From Siniperca chuatsi (lineage: Eukaryota > Chordata > Actinopteri > Centrarchiformes > Sinipercidae), in the NCBI RefSeq assembly GCF_020085105.1, contig NC_058048.1:4105362-4169361 (forward strand): a stretch of DNA of 64,000 nt, given 5' to 3'. The notes under the pieces were generated by a model. It had not been told where the DNA came from, searched no databases, and worked only from the letters and a program-made list of their open reading frames with translations. Positions 1-11,699 of this stretch are shown here, piece after piece. Position numbers and translations under genes: made by a program. Positions within the stretch are counted from its first letter, which is position 1. The number at the start of each line of letters is the position of its first letter.

Positions 1-2880
1 ACCCAACTGACACATGTTTCTCTCATAAAAGCCATAACCCACCTTCTTTGTAATTCATCATCTGTACAGGTGGATTTTTCTCTTTTGCTTTATGAACAAG
101 AGTACTGCCTGTAATGGCACTTGATGTGCTTATGCTGCAGCATTATGACTGTAAACTGGTTGCATTGTCAGCCGTGAGAGTCATTTGTGTGTTTAAAAGA
201 GAGGCCACTGGAGGGCTGCAGAATCCCTTTCACTGTCCTCTCTGTGATTGCTGTTGACAGGCTACACACTTCAATCTCATCTTCCAGTGTTCTCTGACAT
301 AAACAAAAATGTTCAGTAGACAAGGCCAGTCCTGGATCTCTCAATCATCTGACAATTCTCAGTATTTGCCTGCTCGTCATCCATCCAACCATATAATCAT
401 CTGTTTATTTTCTTGCTTGTCAGGGTTGTGGTGGCAACATGATGGTCAGTATTGTTTCCCCCAGCCACCTCCTTGAACTCCGTCTAGGTACTCTTCTAAC
501 GCAGGCATGATGGAAGGTGTAGTCCAGTCAGCTGCTTATCATTTGTCTCCTGATTCCCTGTTGTATCCCCTCTTGTATCCCCTGGCTCTGCCATGGGGGT
601 TGTTCCCAGTTGATGAAATAAGCAAGAGTTCCCCGCTTTATAACTAATTTCTACCACATAGTAGCCAAATATCCAAGTTAATGCTAATTGGCTGTTTCTA
701 AATGTGTCATCCTCCATAAGCTGGACATGTAGTTCTTTAAGTCTGAACTGAATTCTGCCCTTTGCTTCTAGCATATGTGTGTGGAATCAGTGTAAGTATT
801 TGTTGGATGTGAGATGTATTGGTGTAAAGTTGATAAACCAATAGGAGATGTCTATTCACCTGACTTGTTGACATGCACTTTCTTCAGCACATAATAGTTC
901 TATGAAGCACACTGGCACTGGCAGTGTGCTCTGTGTGTCACAGGTCAGTGTGGATGGGTGAATGGCCTTTTTCAATGTTTTGTTCACATTAAGTCAAACC
1001 CATATTTGCTGATCTGATGCCCACTTGAAACTGATATATAATAGTGTTTTTGACTCATGAAGAAATGTTTGCTTACCATCTTAGAGACCGCTCAGTAAAG
1101 TAGTGATGTAACAAAGTTATGCTGATTAGATAAGAGCCTGTATATATTTTTTAGTACAAAGACCCAGATTAAAAGATCTGGCATAACATAAAACAGTTTT
1201 TGTGTGTTTATTATAGTAACTCAAAAGAGGCTTCAAAGTTGACTTTAATGACACTCGTCACTGACCACTTCAGTATTAAAGGCAGGCAAAGGTTCAGGTA
1301 AATGTGGGTATTAAAATGGTGGTCCTTACACCCCGCTGCAGTTGGTTCTTACAAGGACTTGCTTTAAAGAAAATTCACAACAGTGTTTATAACAACTAAG
1401 AGTTAATCTGTTTAATATGTATTGTTATGTCAATAAAATCTGAACAAAGTTTATTACTATATTTCACTGTAATGACACTAAAAAAGCCTCAATGTCCATT
1501 TATCAGATTAGTATAAAGAACATTGTGGTTTATGCTCATAAACCAACTAGATTATTATATAGAATAGTATTATGGTTTACAGAGAAATGCAGTGATACAC
1601 GTTGCATAATAACTGAATGATTGAATAGAATGTCTTAGATTTCCTCAGGTTATAATGAAACGAGACCCCTTCTGCCAAAGCACCTCACTTACAAGCCGGA
1701 AGACTTTGTGTTGAACTATATTGAAGGGTGTGCTACATGGAATAGAGAACAAAATATTTACTGGAAATGTATTGGATAAAACATATATTGTGCCAAATAA
1801 ACTGAATCTGCTGGTTTTGAGAATATATGGTTCTTGTTCCCACAATGTAAACGTCCGGTGATTATCTGGGAACTGCATCAGTAACAAGCCCTTTATCTCC
1901 AGCACCTTACCTCACTTTCACAAAGTTGGCAGCAAGCAACAGCAACATTACACAGACAAAACAGATCATCTATGATACATTAGCTTGTACGTTTGCTACC
2001 TGTCACAATGACATGCTGAATCTTACCCAGCATTTCAAGGATCTATGCAGTTAGTGCACAAATACAGTTTTACAGGCAGGGAAATAATATCAGCAGATAT
2101 TATGATGCTAACACACACTAAGCTAATGCACTAGTTATAATTAAATATTTTTTAAAAGTGCTCCAAACTAAAGGATAAAGTATGCTGTTTGCCATTGCCT
2201 TCCAAAACCATGTGAGCGATCCTTATCAGACTCCCCTTTGGTTGAGGTTTGGTTCAGTTTAAACACAAAAACTACTTGGTTAAGGTTAGGGGACAACTGT
2301 GGTCACGGTTAAAAGAAACCGGAGTGGACTGTTGGTAGGAATCGGCTTTGTTGAACCATCTATCCACCCTGCCCTCCACCCTACAAGGCCTTCCAGCTTT
2401 ACAACAACTCCCCGTACTTCTGCCTTTGTTCCCGACAGACACAACCATTAGATGGACTTGTCAAGAAAGTTTTAGGCACATTTAAGAACATTTTCTGATC
2501 TGTCTAATCTGATATTCACTGCTGTTTTAGCTCTGGTTTTCATTTACCTCCTCCGGTGAAAATGATTTGGGTCTTTTTAACTGTGCTAGTGCCACTCTCT
2601 TCACCAGCCACCTCCACTTTAAATCTATGCCATTTCATGCTGGCATGCTAGAGCTTTAAGCAACCATAATAAACCACCTATGTTGAGGTGATGGAAGAGT
2701 ATCTTGACACATGATGCAGTTATTTCAATGTCATTGTTCATTGTTCGGTTTACAACATTTTGCAGTGCAAACATTATGTCATAACATAACCTCAAGGTGA
2801 CATTTGAATTGGTTCTATGGAAAATATTATCAGCGTTTTCAAACTAAGATCAACAAAGCTCACTGTGCTCCAGTACTGTA
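1..2880. other. Intergenic, nothing recognised
   Basis: AT-rich single-copy-looking DNA. I see no coding exon with splice signals, no recognisable transposon coding sequence and no long tandem repeat. The short open frames here lack protein-like composition or family resemblance. Confidence 0.5.
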
Positions 2881-2961
2881 AACAGTGATGACTGCAATAA
2901 AACCTGGTGACTGTGGAAGTACAGTCAGCTTGCAGTCAGCTAAGACTCCCGTACACCAGCC

Positions 2962-3903
2962 ATGATGATGGTGCCTGCTCTGCTCTCTGCAGCGCTACTG
3001 CTGCTGCTTCCTGGGACTCTGACTGAACGTAAGCTTCAGAATAATTCAGAAAACTTTATTTCAAATGATTGGCATGATTACTGAATATCAAAAACTCTCT
3101 ACCTATTTTTCACCTGCTGTTTTTGTCATCTATCATTCAGAAAGTGAATCCATTTCCATTGATGTGGTGGTGGAGAACAGCTTACTAGGCACCGCTCCTG
3201 TGACCTTCAGCACTCGTGTGGTTTACAGAGGCATCCTACTGGGTGCATTGAAGAGACTCATGGACTCCAATGCAAACTTTAAGTAAGATCATAAACCAAT
3301 TGCAACCTGAGAGTGACAAGTCCTCAACATTAAAAATGATCTTACAAGTATGAAACATGCAGATTGGCACTTTGCAATAGTGATTCACAGGCATTTCATC
3401 AAAAAATTTTCACAATATACACATTTGTAAAGTGGTGTCCCTCTTTCTCAAGACTGTGCTCAGAACAAATTCTCTAACACACCGGAAGTGCTGTGTATAT
3501 GCAACACCAGCAGTATGTTTGAAATACATTTACAAATGTTTCTCTTTGTATTATTTTGGGACATTAGTAAAACAGCTAAAGCTAAACTGTAACCAAACAT
3601 TGAGCCGGTAACTGGATTATAACTGTTCCTCTCACATCTTATTCCTATGACTAATATTCATATTACCACTACCATTACATTATTACTATTTTAAAATTCT
3701 TGGTTGCAATTTGCATTGTGCTTCCCTCTCCCCTCCCCCCTTCTCGCTCTCTCTTTCTCTCTTTCTCTCTATCTCCAAACCTCTCTCTCTCTCACTCCAA
3801 ATCTCTCTCTCTCTTTCTCTCTATCTCCAAATCTCTCTCTCTCTCTCCAAATCTCTCTCTCTCTTTCTCTCTATCTCCAAATCTCTCTATCGTTCTCTCT
3901 CTC

Positions 3904-3959
<56 letters not shown>

Positions 3960-5291
3960 ACAGCAGCACCACTGAGTCTGGTTCTGTCTGAGGTTTCTGC
4001 CTGTTAAAAGGAAGTTTTTCCTTGCCACTGTCGCCAAATGCTTGCTCATGGTGGGATTTGTTGGATCTCTGTAAATAATATTATAAAGAGTACAGTTTAG
4101 ACCTGCTCTATAGGAAAAGTGCAATGAGATAACGTCTGTTATGAATTTACGCCATATAAATATAATTGAGTTGAATTGAAGCTCTTAACTACAACACTGA
4201 TCCACAGAGGGAACACAGGAATTATATCCACACACCCATCATTTGTCAAGGGGCAGCAAACTTTAAAATTTCAATGAGAGAGGGCGGTGAAACACTGCTT
4301 TTCAGCCTAATATTAGGTTACTCTGATATTCGGAACCAGAGCTGGACGACATTGAGTGGAATATTTACAGTTTTTAATACTGAGCATAATCATTATATAA
4401 TTATGGGCAAATATCTTCCTGTATGTTGTCTATCCAGGGTTTCCCATAGCATATTATAGTGGGGGTGTTTGAATTAGAAAGTGCCTCCACTAACATCAGA
4501 AGAAATATATATACTTTTATGAAATATTAAAGATACCATTCAGACTTGTTCTAAGATATATATAAAAAACTTTGCTTTGCGTAATCATTTGTGTCTGATA
4601 TGGTTTTTCCTCATCCCACATTACCTAGTTAGACATTCTTAAAAAACAGCTGCAGATAAATTAGAAACTTTTGGTGTTATTATTAATTAATTAATCATAT
4701 TTTTATCACACATATAATCATATTTATTATATTTTCACAACAAAGACTTAAATATTCACATATGATAAAATAGAAAACACAAAATTCACAACAAAATAAA
4801 AATATGTAACCTTTGAAAAAAGAACCAACCATAAAATAGTGATGTGTCCGTCGCAAATGAGTCGGCTCTATGAGCCGGCTCCTTTAAGTGAACGATGGGG
4901 GCCGACTAACCAGTTTCCCGGGGAAACCCTGCTGTTTATTATGTCTTCTTACCTGGTGGACATCAAGTGTTCTTCTGTTTGGTCCTGCAGGTTCACCTAC
5001 ACAGAGGATCCAAACTATGGCCCGTACCTGGAGAGTGTGAACGGTGTGGCTGGAAGCAATAAAGACCGTACATACTGGGAGCTGCTGGTCAGGACTCCTT
5101 ATGGCAAAATCATAAGACCTGATGTTGGTAAGTCCACTGTGAAAATGTCTGTCGATCAGTCTTTCTGGTTGTAATTTTACTGTAAATTGTAAATCAAATT
5201 ATAATCCACTATATGGATCTTGTTTGCAGGTATTGGATGTTACATTCCTGGTGCAAATGAGCAAATCATTCTGAAATTTACCAAGTGGTGA
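2962..5291 (+). CDS. Secreted transcobalamin/intrinsic-factor beta-domain-like protein (gene 1)
   Basis: Spliced coding sequence of 135 residues. Exons are 2962-3028, 3141-3282, 4991-5127 and 5230-5291; all three introns are GT..AG (donors gtaagc, gtaaga, gtaagt), with phases 1, 2 and 2. The start lies in a run of three ATGs, and the first is used here. Residues 1-22 form a leucine-rich signal peptide. Residues 23-135 resemble the C-terminal DUF4430-type beta domain of CBLIF and TCN2: VVYRGILLGALKRL, FTYTEDPNYGPYL, RTYWELL, CYIP and a C-terminal Trp as in TCN2. In the B12 carriers this domain caps cobalamin bound to an alpha-barrel; no barrel is encoded here, so free B12 transport is doubtful. 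A secreted product is inferred. One Cys remains in the mature chain. Intron 2 is swollen by a microsatellite, a LINE tail and a hAT element. I see no good TATA box. Fish databases may call it transcobalamin-like; the exact symbol is uncertain. Confidence 0.85.
3719..3958. repeat. CT microsatellite with embedded minisatellite
   Basis: A pyrimidine-rich tract in intron 2 of gene 1. Units such as tctctctatctccaaa recur four or more times before a pure (CT)n run at about 3907-3957. It directly abuts the LINE 3' fragment that begins at about 3961. The three open frames read through it are artefacts of the repeat. Confidence 0.9.
3961..4190 (+). mobile_element. LINE 3'-end fragment (Rex/L2-like tail)
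   Basis: It contains a 3' segment widely repeated in teleost genomes (gaggtttctgcctgttaaaa, then a gctctatag..aaagtgc segment) and ends in a degenerate TTGAGTTGAATTGAA tail. The matching tail appears in reverse at 13361-13460. The family name is from memory and the class is inferred; no coding sequence remains. Confidence 0.6.
4434..4931. mobile_element. hAT-type non-autonomous element in gene 1 intron 2
   Basis: The left end reads cagggtttccc (from 4435) and the right end gggaaaccctg (to 4931), an 11-bp perfect inverted repeat with the CAGGG start usual for hAT. The flanks ttgtctat (4426-4433) and ctgtttat (4932-4939) agree at 6 of 8 positions, as expected for an aged 8-bp target duplication. 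The inner right half carries the cggctctatgagccggctc palindromic motif seen in fish hAT repeats. It ends only 59 bp before exon 3. Confidence 0.6.
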
Positions 5292-5406
5292 AGATTCAGC
5301 AGCCACCGCACATCAACATGAGATCAGAGCCAGTGTTGGAATCGACTTTATGACAGTGTATTTCATATGTGAACAAACAGCATGCATCTGTGTTTAATGT
5401 TGAGTG

Positions 5407-5412
5407 AATAAA
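5407..5412 (+). terminator. Poly(A) signal of gene 1
   Basis: A canonical AATAAA lies 116 nt after the gene 1 stop codon, giving a short 3' UTR of roughly 135-140 nt. Confidence 0.75.
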
Positions 5413-5419
5413 ATATCTC

Positions 5420-5844
5420 TCCATGTGTTGATTTCATTGGTTTGCAATGGGAAATGAACATAAGCTAATAAACAGTTGTCAACACTACTGACAAAGAAAC
5501 AGCTGACGTTGTAGTGTTTTGAATGTATGATGTGTGTTTCAGGGGACTAAGCGGTCGGACAGAAGGCCAATCAACTTTTTAAATGTCACGTTTTTAATGC
5601 TGTGAGCACGACAAATGAAATTCCATTCAATCCCATTGTATTGAGTGAGTAGTTGTCATTGGACAGACTCAGCTCTGTGAAGCACACCACCATTTCTGAC
5701 CAAAACACTGTAGCTTGGAGAGATGCACGACGTTGTCTTTTCTGTGTACCTGCAAGAGAGCGCTGAAATCAGGATGGCCTGTCACACATAGGTTCATCCA
5801 CTGCATTGCTGCCTTACTCTGACTCCTCCAACAGCGTTTCCAAA
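5420..5844. other. Intergenic, downstream of gene 1
   Basis: No gene seen. It is bounded on the right by the LINE fragment tail, so part of it may be an older repeat interrupted by that insertion; I could not match it elsewhere in the window. Confidence 0.4.
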
Positions 5845-6370
5845 AAGTAAGTAAAGCTATATTTATATAGCACTTTTTAAAACACACAGTCACAAAGTGC
5901 TTCACACACAAGAAAAATATAAATGAATAAATAAATAACGTAAAAGATAAAAGAGAAATTACAATATAAAACACAGCACAAACCCAAACTAAAATGAACC
6001 AAAACACAAGTCAGAGATGGATGGAGATCTATAAGAAGGCTTGCCTATGAAGATGAGATTTTAGAAGCCACTTGAAACATTCCAAAGATGCAGCAAAGCT
6101 GATAGTTTGGGGAAGATGAGGGTTGGAGCTAAAACAGCGAAGGCGCGATCACATTTTGTTTTGCAGTTGGAGCGGGGGATGGATAAAAGCAGTGGTCGAG
6201 AAGTGGAATGAGGAACGAGGAGATCCACATGAGGAAATGTAACTGGGGGCAAGGTCATGCAGAGCTTTATATGTAGGATCAAATGGATCTTGTAGTTCAT
6301 TCTGAATTTTCTAGAAAGCCAATGGAGGGATGCAAGAACAGGACCAACAAGAAAAAGGCTTATTCATGGC
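5845..6370 (-). mobile_element. Decayed LINE reverse-transcriptase C-terminus and 3' UTR
   Basis: Read on the minus strand, 6330-6060 gives a broken C-terminal reverse-transcriptase segment with LHWL, KFRMNYKI and, in another frame, KALHDLAPSYIS. It is followed by a 3' UTR with gaagcactttgtgac and aaagtgctatataaa and an (ACTT)n-like tail at about 5845. Frames shift several times, so it is inactive. Same broad class as the element at 29032-32450. Confidence 0.7.
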
Positions 6371-7188
6371 AGCAAGAACACTGTTATGGATTGCATTGTT
6401 TGGCATGTGTACATCTCCACCAGCAGCTGCTGTCTGTTGGTTCTAGCGGCTGAAAAACACATTTAAATATTACGGCACCACTTGCATGAATTTGGAAATG
6501 GTTGTTAGTAATGTAAGTGTATATAAGCACATAGGACTCACTGGGCAAAACCAGTGTGGCCTTTTAACACAGCTGGAGCCCCAACCCAGTCCACACTGAT
6601 CCAGGTTGGGAGACACTGATCCCTTTGTTTGGACTGATGCTGGCTTTCTAACTGGACTTGGGTTTATGCTTTTTTTTTCAATGCCAAGGAAGAGGAAAAC
6701 AGTATAGAACAAAAGCAACCTTCTCCTCATGGGTTCAAGTTTAAAACATTAGTAAACATCAGATCTTGGAAACTTTGTAACATGACAACATTTTTATAGT
6801 TAGCTGGCTTTGTAAAAATAATACAATGCAAGGTGAAATGGGATGTTTACATTCTAAATATTCTGCTAAAATATTTGCAGGCAGTGAGTCAATGAGCCAG
6901 ATCATTCTGTAGCTGTTCCTGTATAAATCCTAGTATCTTTCCTGAGAACCAAGGGCAGCTAAGTCTGCTGTGAAACCACACACAAAATATAAAGCTTCAG
7001 TGTTGCACATTATGTTCCATGTGAAACCTGTATTTCATGACTGGATAGACTGTTGCTGAAAAAAGCTGCCTTCTTCTCCAGGACACTCGAGGCGGGTTAA
7101 GCGTCCTCTAAAAGAAGGCCTAGTTCTCCAAAGCTCCTGCCTTTGTGGGCACATTCTTTGAAGGAGGCGACCTCTGAAACTGGATTGA
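6371..7188. other. Intergenic, nothing recognised
   Basis: No coding exon, tandem repeat or recognised transposon. The open frame on the minus strand at 6470-6730 has no family resemblance. Confidence 0.4.
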
Positions 7189-7813
7189 AGCTGTGTCCCA
7201 TTTCCATACTAAATACTTTACTATACTAGTAGTAACTTATAGTATACAGTATGTATTATACAGTATACTGTCTTTTACAGAATGCAAGCAAACAATGTGC
7301 TTTGCTGTTTTGCAGGTAATTAAGCAATAAGTAATAATAATGTAATGTTGATCAAACGGTGTCCTTGGATGCCACTGCCAAATAAACTGTTCTCTAAAGA
7401 TTTAATACCACTGTTTGGTTTCTGTGGTATCTGGAGCGGCCTCAGTTACCTTACTGTTGTCTTTAATAACGGGCCAGAGAGTGAGGTTGCTGTTAACACT
7501 TTATTTTGTCAGCCACAAGCCACACAATTTTCATATATCTGTTGAGCATGTAATCTGATTGGCTGCAGCATTTAACTGTGGTTAACCCTTTATACAACAG
7601 CCTCAACACTGTCTGTACTAAAAATGGAACCCTGTGAGCAGCTCCTTCATTTATTTGTGCATTGCATTGTGGGACACTAATGATCCAGACAGCACACTCA
7701 AAAATCAAGTGGATTTGACTTTTATGAGTACAGCTAACTTTGTCACTTTGAGAGGGTGAACGCACTACAGACTCAAAACCTGCTTCGCATGAAGTGTGGA
7801 ATTGGAACACAAG
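7189..7813. mobile_element. MITE with GTGTCCC..CCATACT terminal inverted repeats (copy 1)
   Basis: The left end gctgtgtcccatttccatact (7190-7210) is inverted at about 7793-7812 (agtgtggaattggaacac). Internal parts (attgtgggacactaatg, gcacactcaaaaatcaagt) recur in copy 2 at 21964-22402. No transposase is encoded. Superfamily not assigned because no clear target duplication is visible. Confidence 0.65.
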
Positions 7814-8898
7814 TAATGATTGAGGAACTTTAACAAACTTGGCTGGATCTCGCATCGCAATAGCTATCGCTAACACCTGGTTTCTTTGCAGAAAGGACTG
7901 TTTTCAATTACAAATAGGCTTACTTTAGTTTCTGACATTGTGACATGAATTTTGTTCTTGTTAGGGACTTCGTACATATTTCAGGGACGATTCGTTCTTA
8001 AAGTCACAGATACCTTGCAGTACTTTTATCTTACTGAAGTGCTGCCAAGCTCTCTGGTGGCAAACACATTTAACGTCTTCCTGATTCTGATTACTCACGG
8101 TAAGCAGGAGGAGGCATTTACAACTTTGACACAATGTCCTGCCCAGTTTTAAGTCTTCCTCATTGTGTACTACAGTCAATGTATCTCTGTGTTGTCTCAA
8201 GAGGGACTCCTCTAAAGACCAAATGGGTTCCTTTGTGTGCCTACATTCAAACGGCAAAACCTCAAATTGTATGTCTGATGAAAAACATAGGAAGGCCTTT
8301 GTGTCATTTGAACACTAAATCAGAGTGATGCTTAACAAGATTGTCAAACAGTGACCGACAGGTGTAGCATCTGAAGAGATGCATTGTTAGCAACACTGAT
8401 TAGCCTAGTTTGGACAAGTTTATGATCATTTGTATTATTCTGAAAAACTCGTTGTGGAAAAACAAACAGTTAAACGCAGATTTGCTGTAAAGGAGATTTA
8501 AATTTTTAATTCAGAAAGATTCACACAAAGCATTTTCAAGTGTATAACAATAGTATGTAATCCCACAGCCTCAGTAATGAGAAGACGTCTTCATGAAGAA
8601 GTATCTGGTTGCCAAGCTGGACATTTCAGGTGAAGGTGGATTCCAATGACATAATCAAAAATTCAAAGCAAAGTATTGTCAACTCTTTCCTTGTCAGTAC
8701 TGTCAGTACAGAGTCTGTTGCCTTACTGTATGTGCATTTAGCACACTGTTTACATTAGGGAGCATGTATTAAGCTGTTATTTCTCACTGAACAATAATCA
8801 CAAATGAATCTTAGGTGATTGATAATCTATGTAATCCATAATCATACAATTGAATCCGACTCTGGCTTTGATCCCATATTGATGTCCATCCTGATCCT
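7814..8898. other. Intergenic between the two convergent genes
   Basis: No coding exon seen. A reverse-strand ATTAAA at 8505-8510 could be the poly(A) signal of gene 2, about 390 nt past its stop; no closer canonical signal was found. Confidence 0.35.
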
Positions 8899-11077
8899 TT
8901 AGTACTTGTTATACTTCAGGATGATTTGCTGATTTGCACTCGGAATGTAACATCCAATACCTGCAAACAAAATCAAGGTAAAGCAAGATTATAAATTGAT
9001 TTACTACGAGACTAAGAACAAGATACAGTGGATGTTGACTTTAAGAAGACAGACAGAAAGGTTTTCTCTTGGTTGACTCACCAACATCAGGTCTTATGAT
9101 TGTGTTGTTGGTTGTCTTGACCAGCAGCTCCCAGTAGGTACGTTTCGCAGTGCTTCCAGCCAGGCCGTTCACACTCTGCAGGTACGGGCCATAGTTTGGA
9201 TCCTCTGTGTAGGTGAACCTGCAAAAACAACAGAAGATGACTTTGTGAAGGACTTTTCCTTTTCAGACATGGAATGCACGAGTGGGATCAGAGAGGGAGA
9301 GGGAGAACAGAGGCGAGTTAAAAAGGTTACGACAGCAAGGAAGAAGATTGTTTTTGTTCTCTCACAGGCTGCATCACTTATGAATTTTAAAACTCATTAC
9401 CGTTGAAGCTTTAATTAATGACCTATTCACAGCGAATCCACTGATACATTTTCTCATCAATTCCATAATTTGACATTATGGATAGTGAATTCTGCGCCTG
9501 TTTTTATAAAGAATGGCAGGACGTTACGTTGGGACTCGTTTCATTGCTGCATGTAAAGCATTTTGCTGGATATTCATTTATTCATCCATGCAGTTGGCAT
9601 GAATGAAAATTGATAAGATAGGTAGAGAGTGCTGGTCAGAGTATTTCTGTGGCTGAACGAAGGTTTTTAACGTCTTCTGCCCTGGTCAAACCACGAGGGG
9701 AAAAGTAGTTATTATAGACTGTTCTGATATGAGAAGAATCTCCTCAGCAACTTTAAAATTGGCTCTTTCACAGTTTTTTTTTTGTTTATTTTATTGTCTT
9801 TGTGCATAAGAGATGGAAATCGAGATAATACCTTTATTGCAGTGATCTTAGAAGGCGGAACAATACGCATACTCTCTCTCTCCAGGTTTCCCCTTGTGCT
9901 GCTGCATCCTTTGTTAATCTGACAGCATTCAATTCAGCCTTGTGCCGTGTTGAAAGTGATACAGAAATGTTACAGGTCCAACCTAGTAAGATTGCCGTTG
10001 TGACTTTTACATAAATGTGACTTGGGCGCTTATTCAGACATGACAACAACATTAAATTGCCATCAGATTTAAGTAGAGGGGCTTTAGATATGGGCAGTTA
10101 TTACTGAAATAGTGACATCAGCCCATCAGTCTGTGTGCACTTTTAAGACTAATTTACAAAGTGCTTTATGAATCGAAATAGCAATACAACAGGGTAAAAA
10201 AGACAAAAAGTACCCTTATAAGAACAGTAAAGTATTGAAAGCATAATGGAGATAAAGACAGAGAGGAAAATATAAAAAGGTAGTAAGGTGTGTTTGAGGA
10301 AAACAGATGATGATCGGAGGCTGCACTTAAAGCTGTCTCTTTGTATCAGCTAAAGGTGTGAAATGGTTTTTGACTGATCCCAGAATCCAGGCAGTCACTA
10401 TAGTCTAGCTGTGACCAGATACAAGGGTGGATTAGTTTTTCAAGATCAGCAAAGAACAAACCTGACCTCATTTTGACTCAGTGTTTCTCATCTGGACAAA
10501 ATATGATTGAGCAAGATTAGTCATCTGAGACACACCCACATACGTGAAATGCCACGCGTTTCAAGCCAAATGAGAGAATGAGAAGCAATGTGTTGCCCCT
10601 GTCTCTGTAGACAGAACCATAAAGATGCTGGTGAAAGAGTGAAGCAAAAGGTGTTCATTTGTTTGAGAAAGTAGCAGCTGATGTTATGATCTTACTTAAA
10701 GCCTGTGTTGGAGCTCTGCAGTCTCTTCAGTCCACCCAGTAAGATTCCTCTGTAAACCACGTACGTGCTGTAGGTCTTATTGAGAGAGTGACTTACAGAG
10801 TTTGTAACCAGGACACTAATGGGAGTTTGATCAGAGCCTGAAAAAAGGGAGTCAAAGTTAGTACAGAAGGTAAAAGAAGGAGAGGACAAACAATAACTTC
10901 AACAATAAAATTTAATTCTTCTCAGTGGCCATGGCTGAGGACTTTTTTGTATTCAGTAATAATAAAAACATTTGAAATAAATTGCTTTAAACTCTTCTGA
11001 AGCTCACTTGTAGCTGGAACTCCAGGAAGCAGCAGCAGCAGCAGCAGGGTTGCAGAGAGGAGAGCAGCCGTCTTCAT
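8899..11077 (-). CDS. Secreted transcobalamin/intrinsic-factor beta-domain-like protein (gene 2)
   Basis: Spliced coding sequence of 136 residues on the minus strand. Coding exons are 11077-11008, 10837-10696, 9218-9082 and 8960-8899; introns are GT..AG with phases 1, 2 and 2. Exon lengths 142, 137 and 62 equal those of gene 1, and exon 1 is one codon longer (70 nt). Residues 1-23 form a signal peptide with a run of seven Leu encoded by CTG/CTT codons. The rest is the DUF4430-like beta domain: VVYRGILLGGLKRL, FTYTEDPNYGPYLQSV, RTYWELLVK, IGCYIP. Exon 3 shares 36 of 46 residues with gene 1, while the start of the mature chain is very different. Two N-glycosylation sequons (N43-K-T, N108-N-T) are absent from gene 1. 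An acceptor at 11106 and a TATA box at 11667 suggest a non-coding first exon. A secreted product is inferred; B12 binding without the alpha-barrel is unproven. Confidence 0.85.
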
Positions 11078-11565
11078 TCTGACTGTTGGACACCAGACTC
11101 TGAACCTGAACAGTTAGATTCAGAGACACAGAAATAACATTCAAAATATCATCCTTAAAAATGGTAAGGTTTTTCACAAAAGCAGTTAAAACGTCACATC
11201 AGTTTTGCACAGGCTGTTGCAAGATTATGGGTTTTTTATAACCAGTTTTCAACTAGACTCCCTTAATCTTTCAGTACAGGACTCGGCTGGAACTGTCTTC
11301 TGTCTTTGAGCCTGTTTACTGCTGCTGCAAAAAGTAAAAAAAAAATGAAAAGTAAAATGTAAAAGTGTGGACTTTAACTCAGGCTGCATGTCCAATGGTA
11401 AGAAGCGACTACAGGTAACTCTAGGCCCACAGTCCCACCTCATGTCAAACGCAAAATCTCAAAAAATCAAATAAGTAAATCAGCCAATGCCATTTAAAAT
11501 AATAATTAAAAAAGTTGGGTACAAGATCTTTTTCTGACGTCTTTCACCTCCTCACTGTAACAGAC

Positions 11566-11640
11566 CTGTAAGAGTGCAGGAGAAGTTAAGATTGTCGAGA
11601 TCTGTTAGGAAAGCCTTGTTCTTCGGGTAGCTCCTGGTCC
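11566..11640 (-). other. Predicted 5' non-coding exon of gene 2
   Basis: About 30 nt downstream of the TATA box, the minus strand runs to a donor (acag|gtctgt, exon end 11566). A good acceptor (pyrimidine-rich, then gttcag) starts the coding exon at 11105, 28 nt before the ATG. The implied intron is 11106-11565. The transcription start is estimated, not observed. Confidence 0.45.
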
Positions 11641-11666
11641 TGCTGGGAGAACTCCTGCTCAGAAGC

Positions 11667-11673
11667 TTTTATA
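11667..11673 (-). promoter_or_regulatory. TATA box of gene 2
   Basis: Minus-strand TATAAAA in the context gctataaaagc, placed suitably for the predicted first exon of gene 2. Confidence 0.5.
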
Positions 11674-11699
11674 GCTCTCCTCCATACATCACATCATAC

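Noticed and set aside
3700..4124. Ser/Leu-rich and Arg/Glu-rich open frames in gene 1 intron 2
   Set aside because: Three frames plus the reverse strand are open because of the CT microsatellite.
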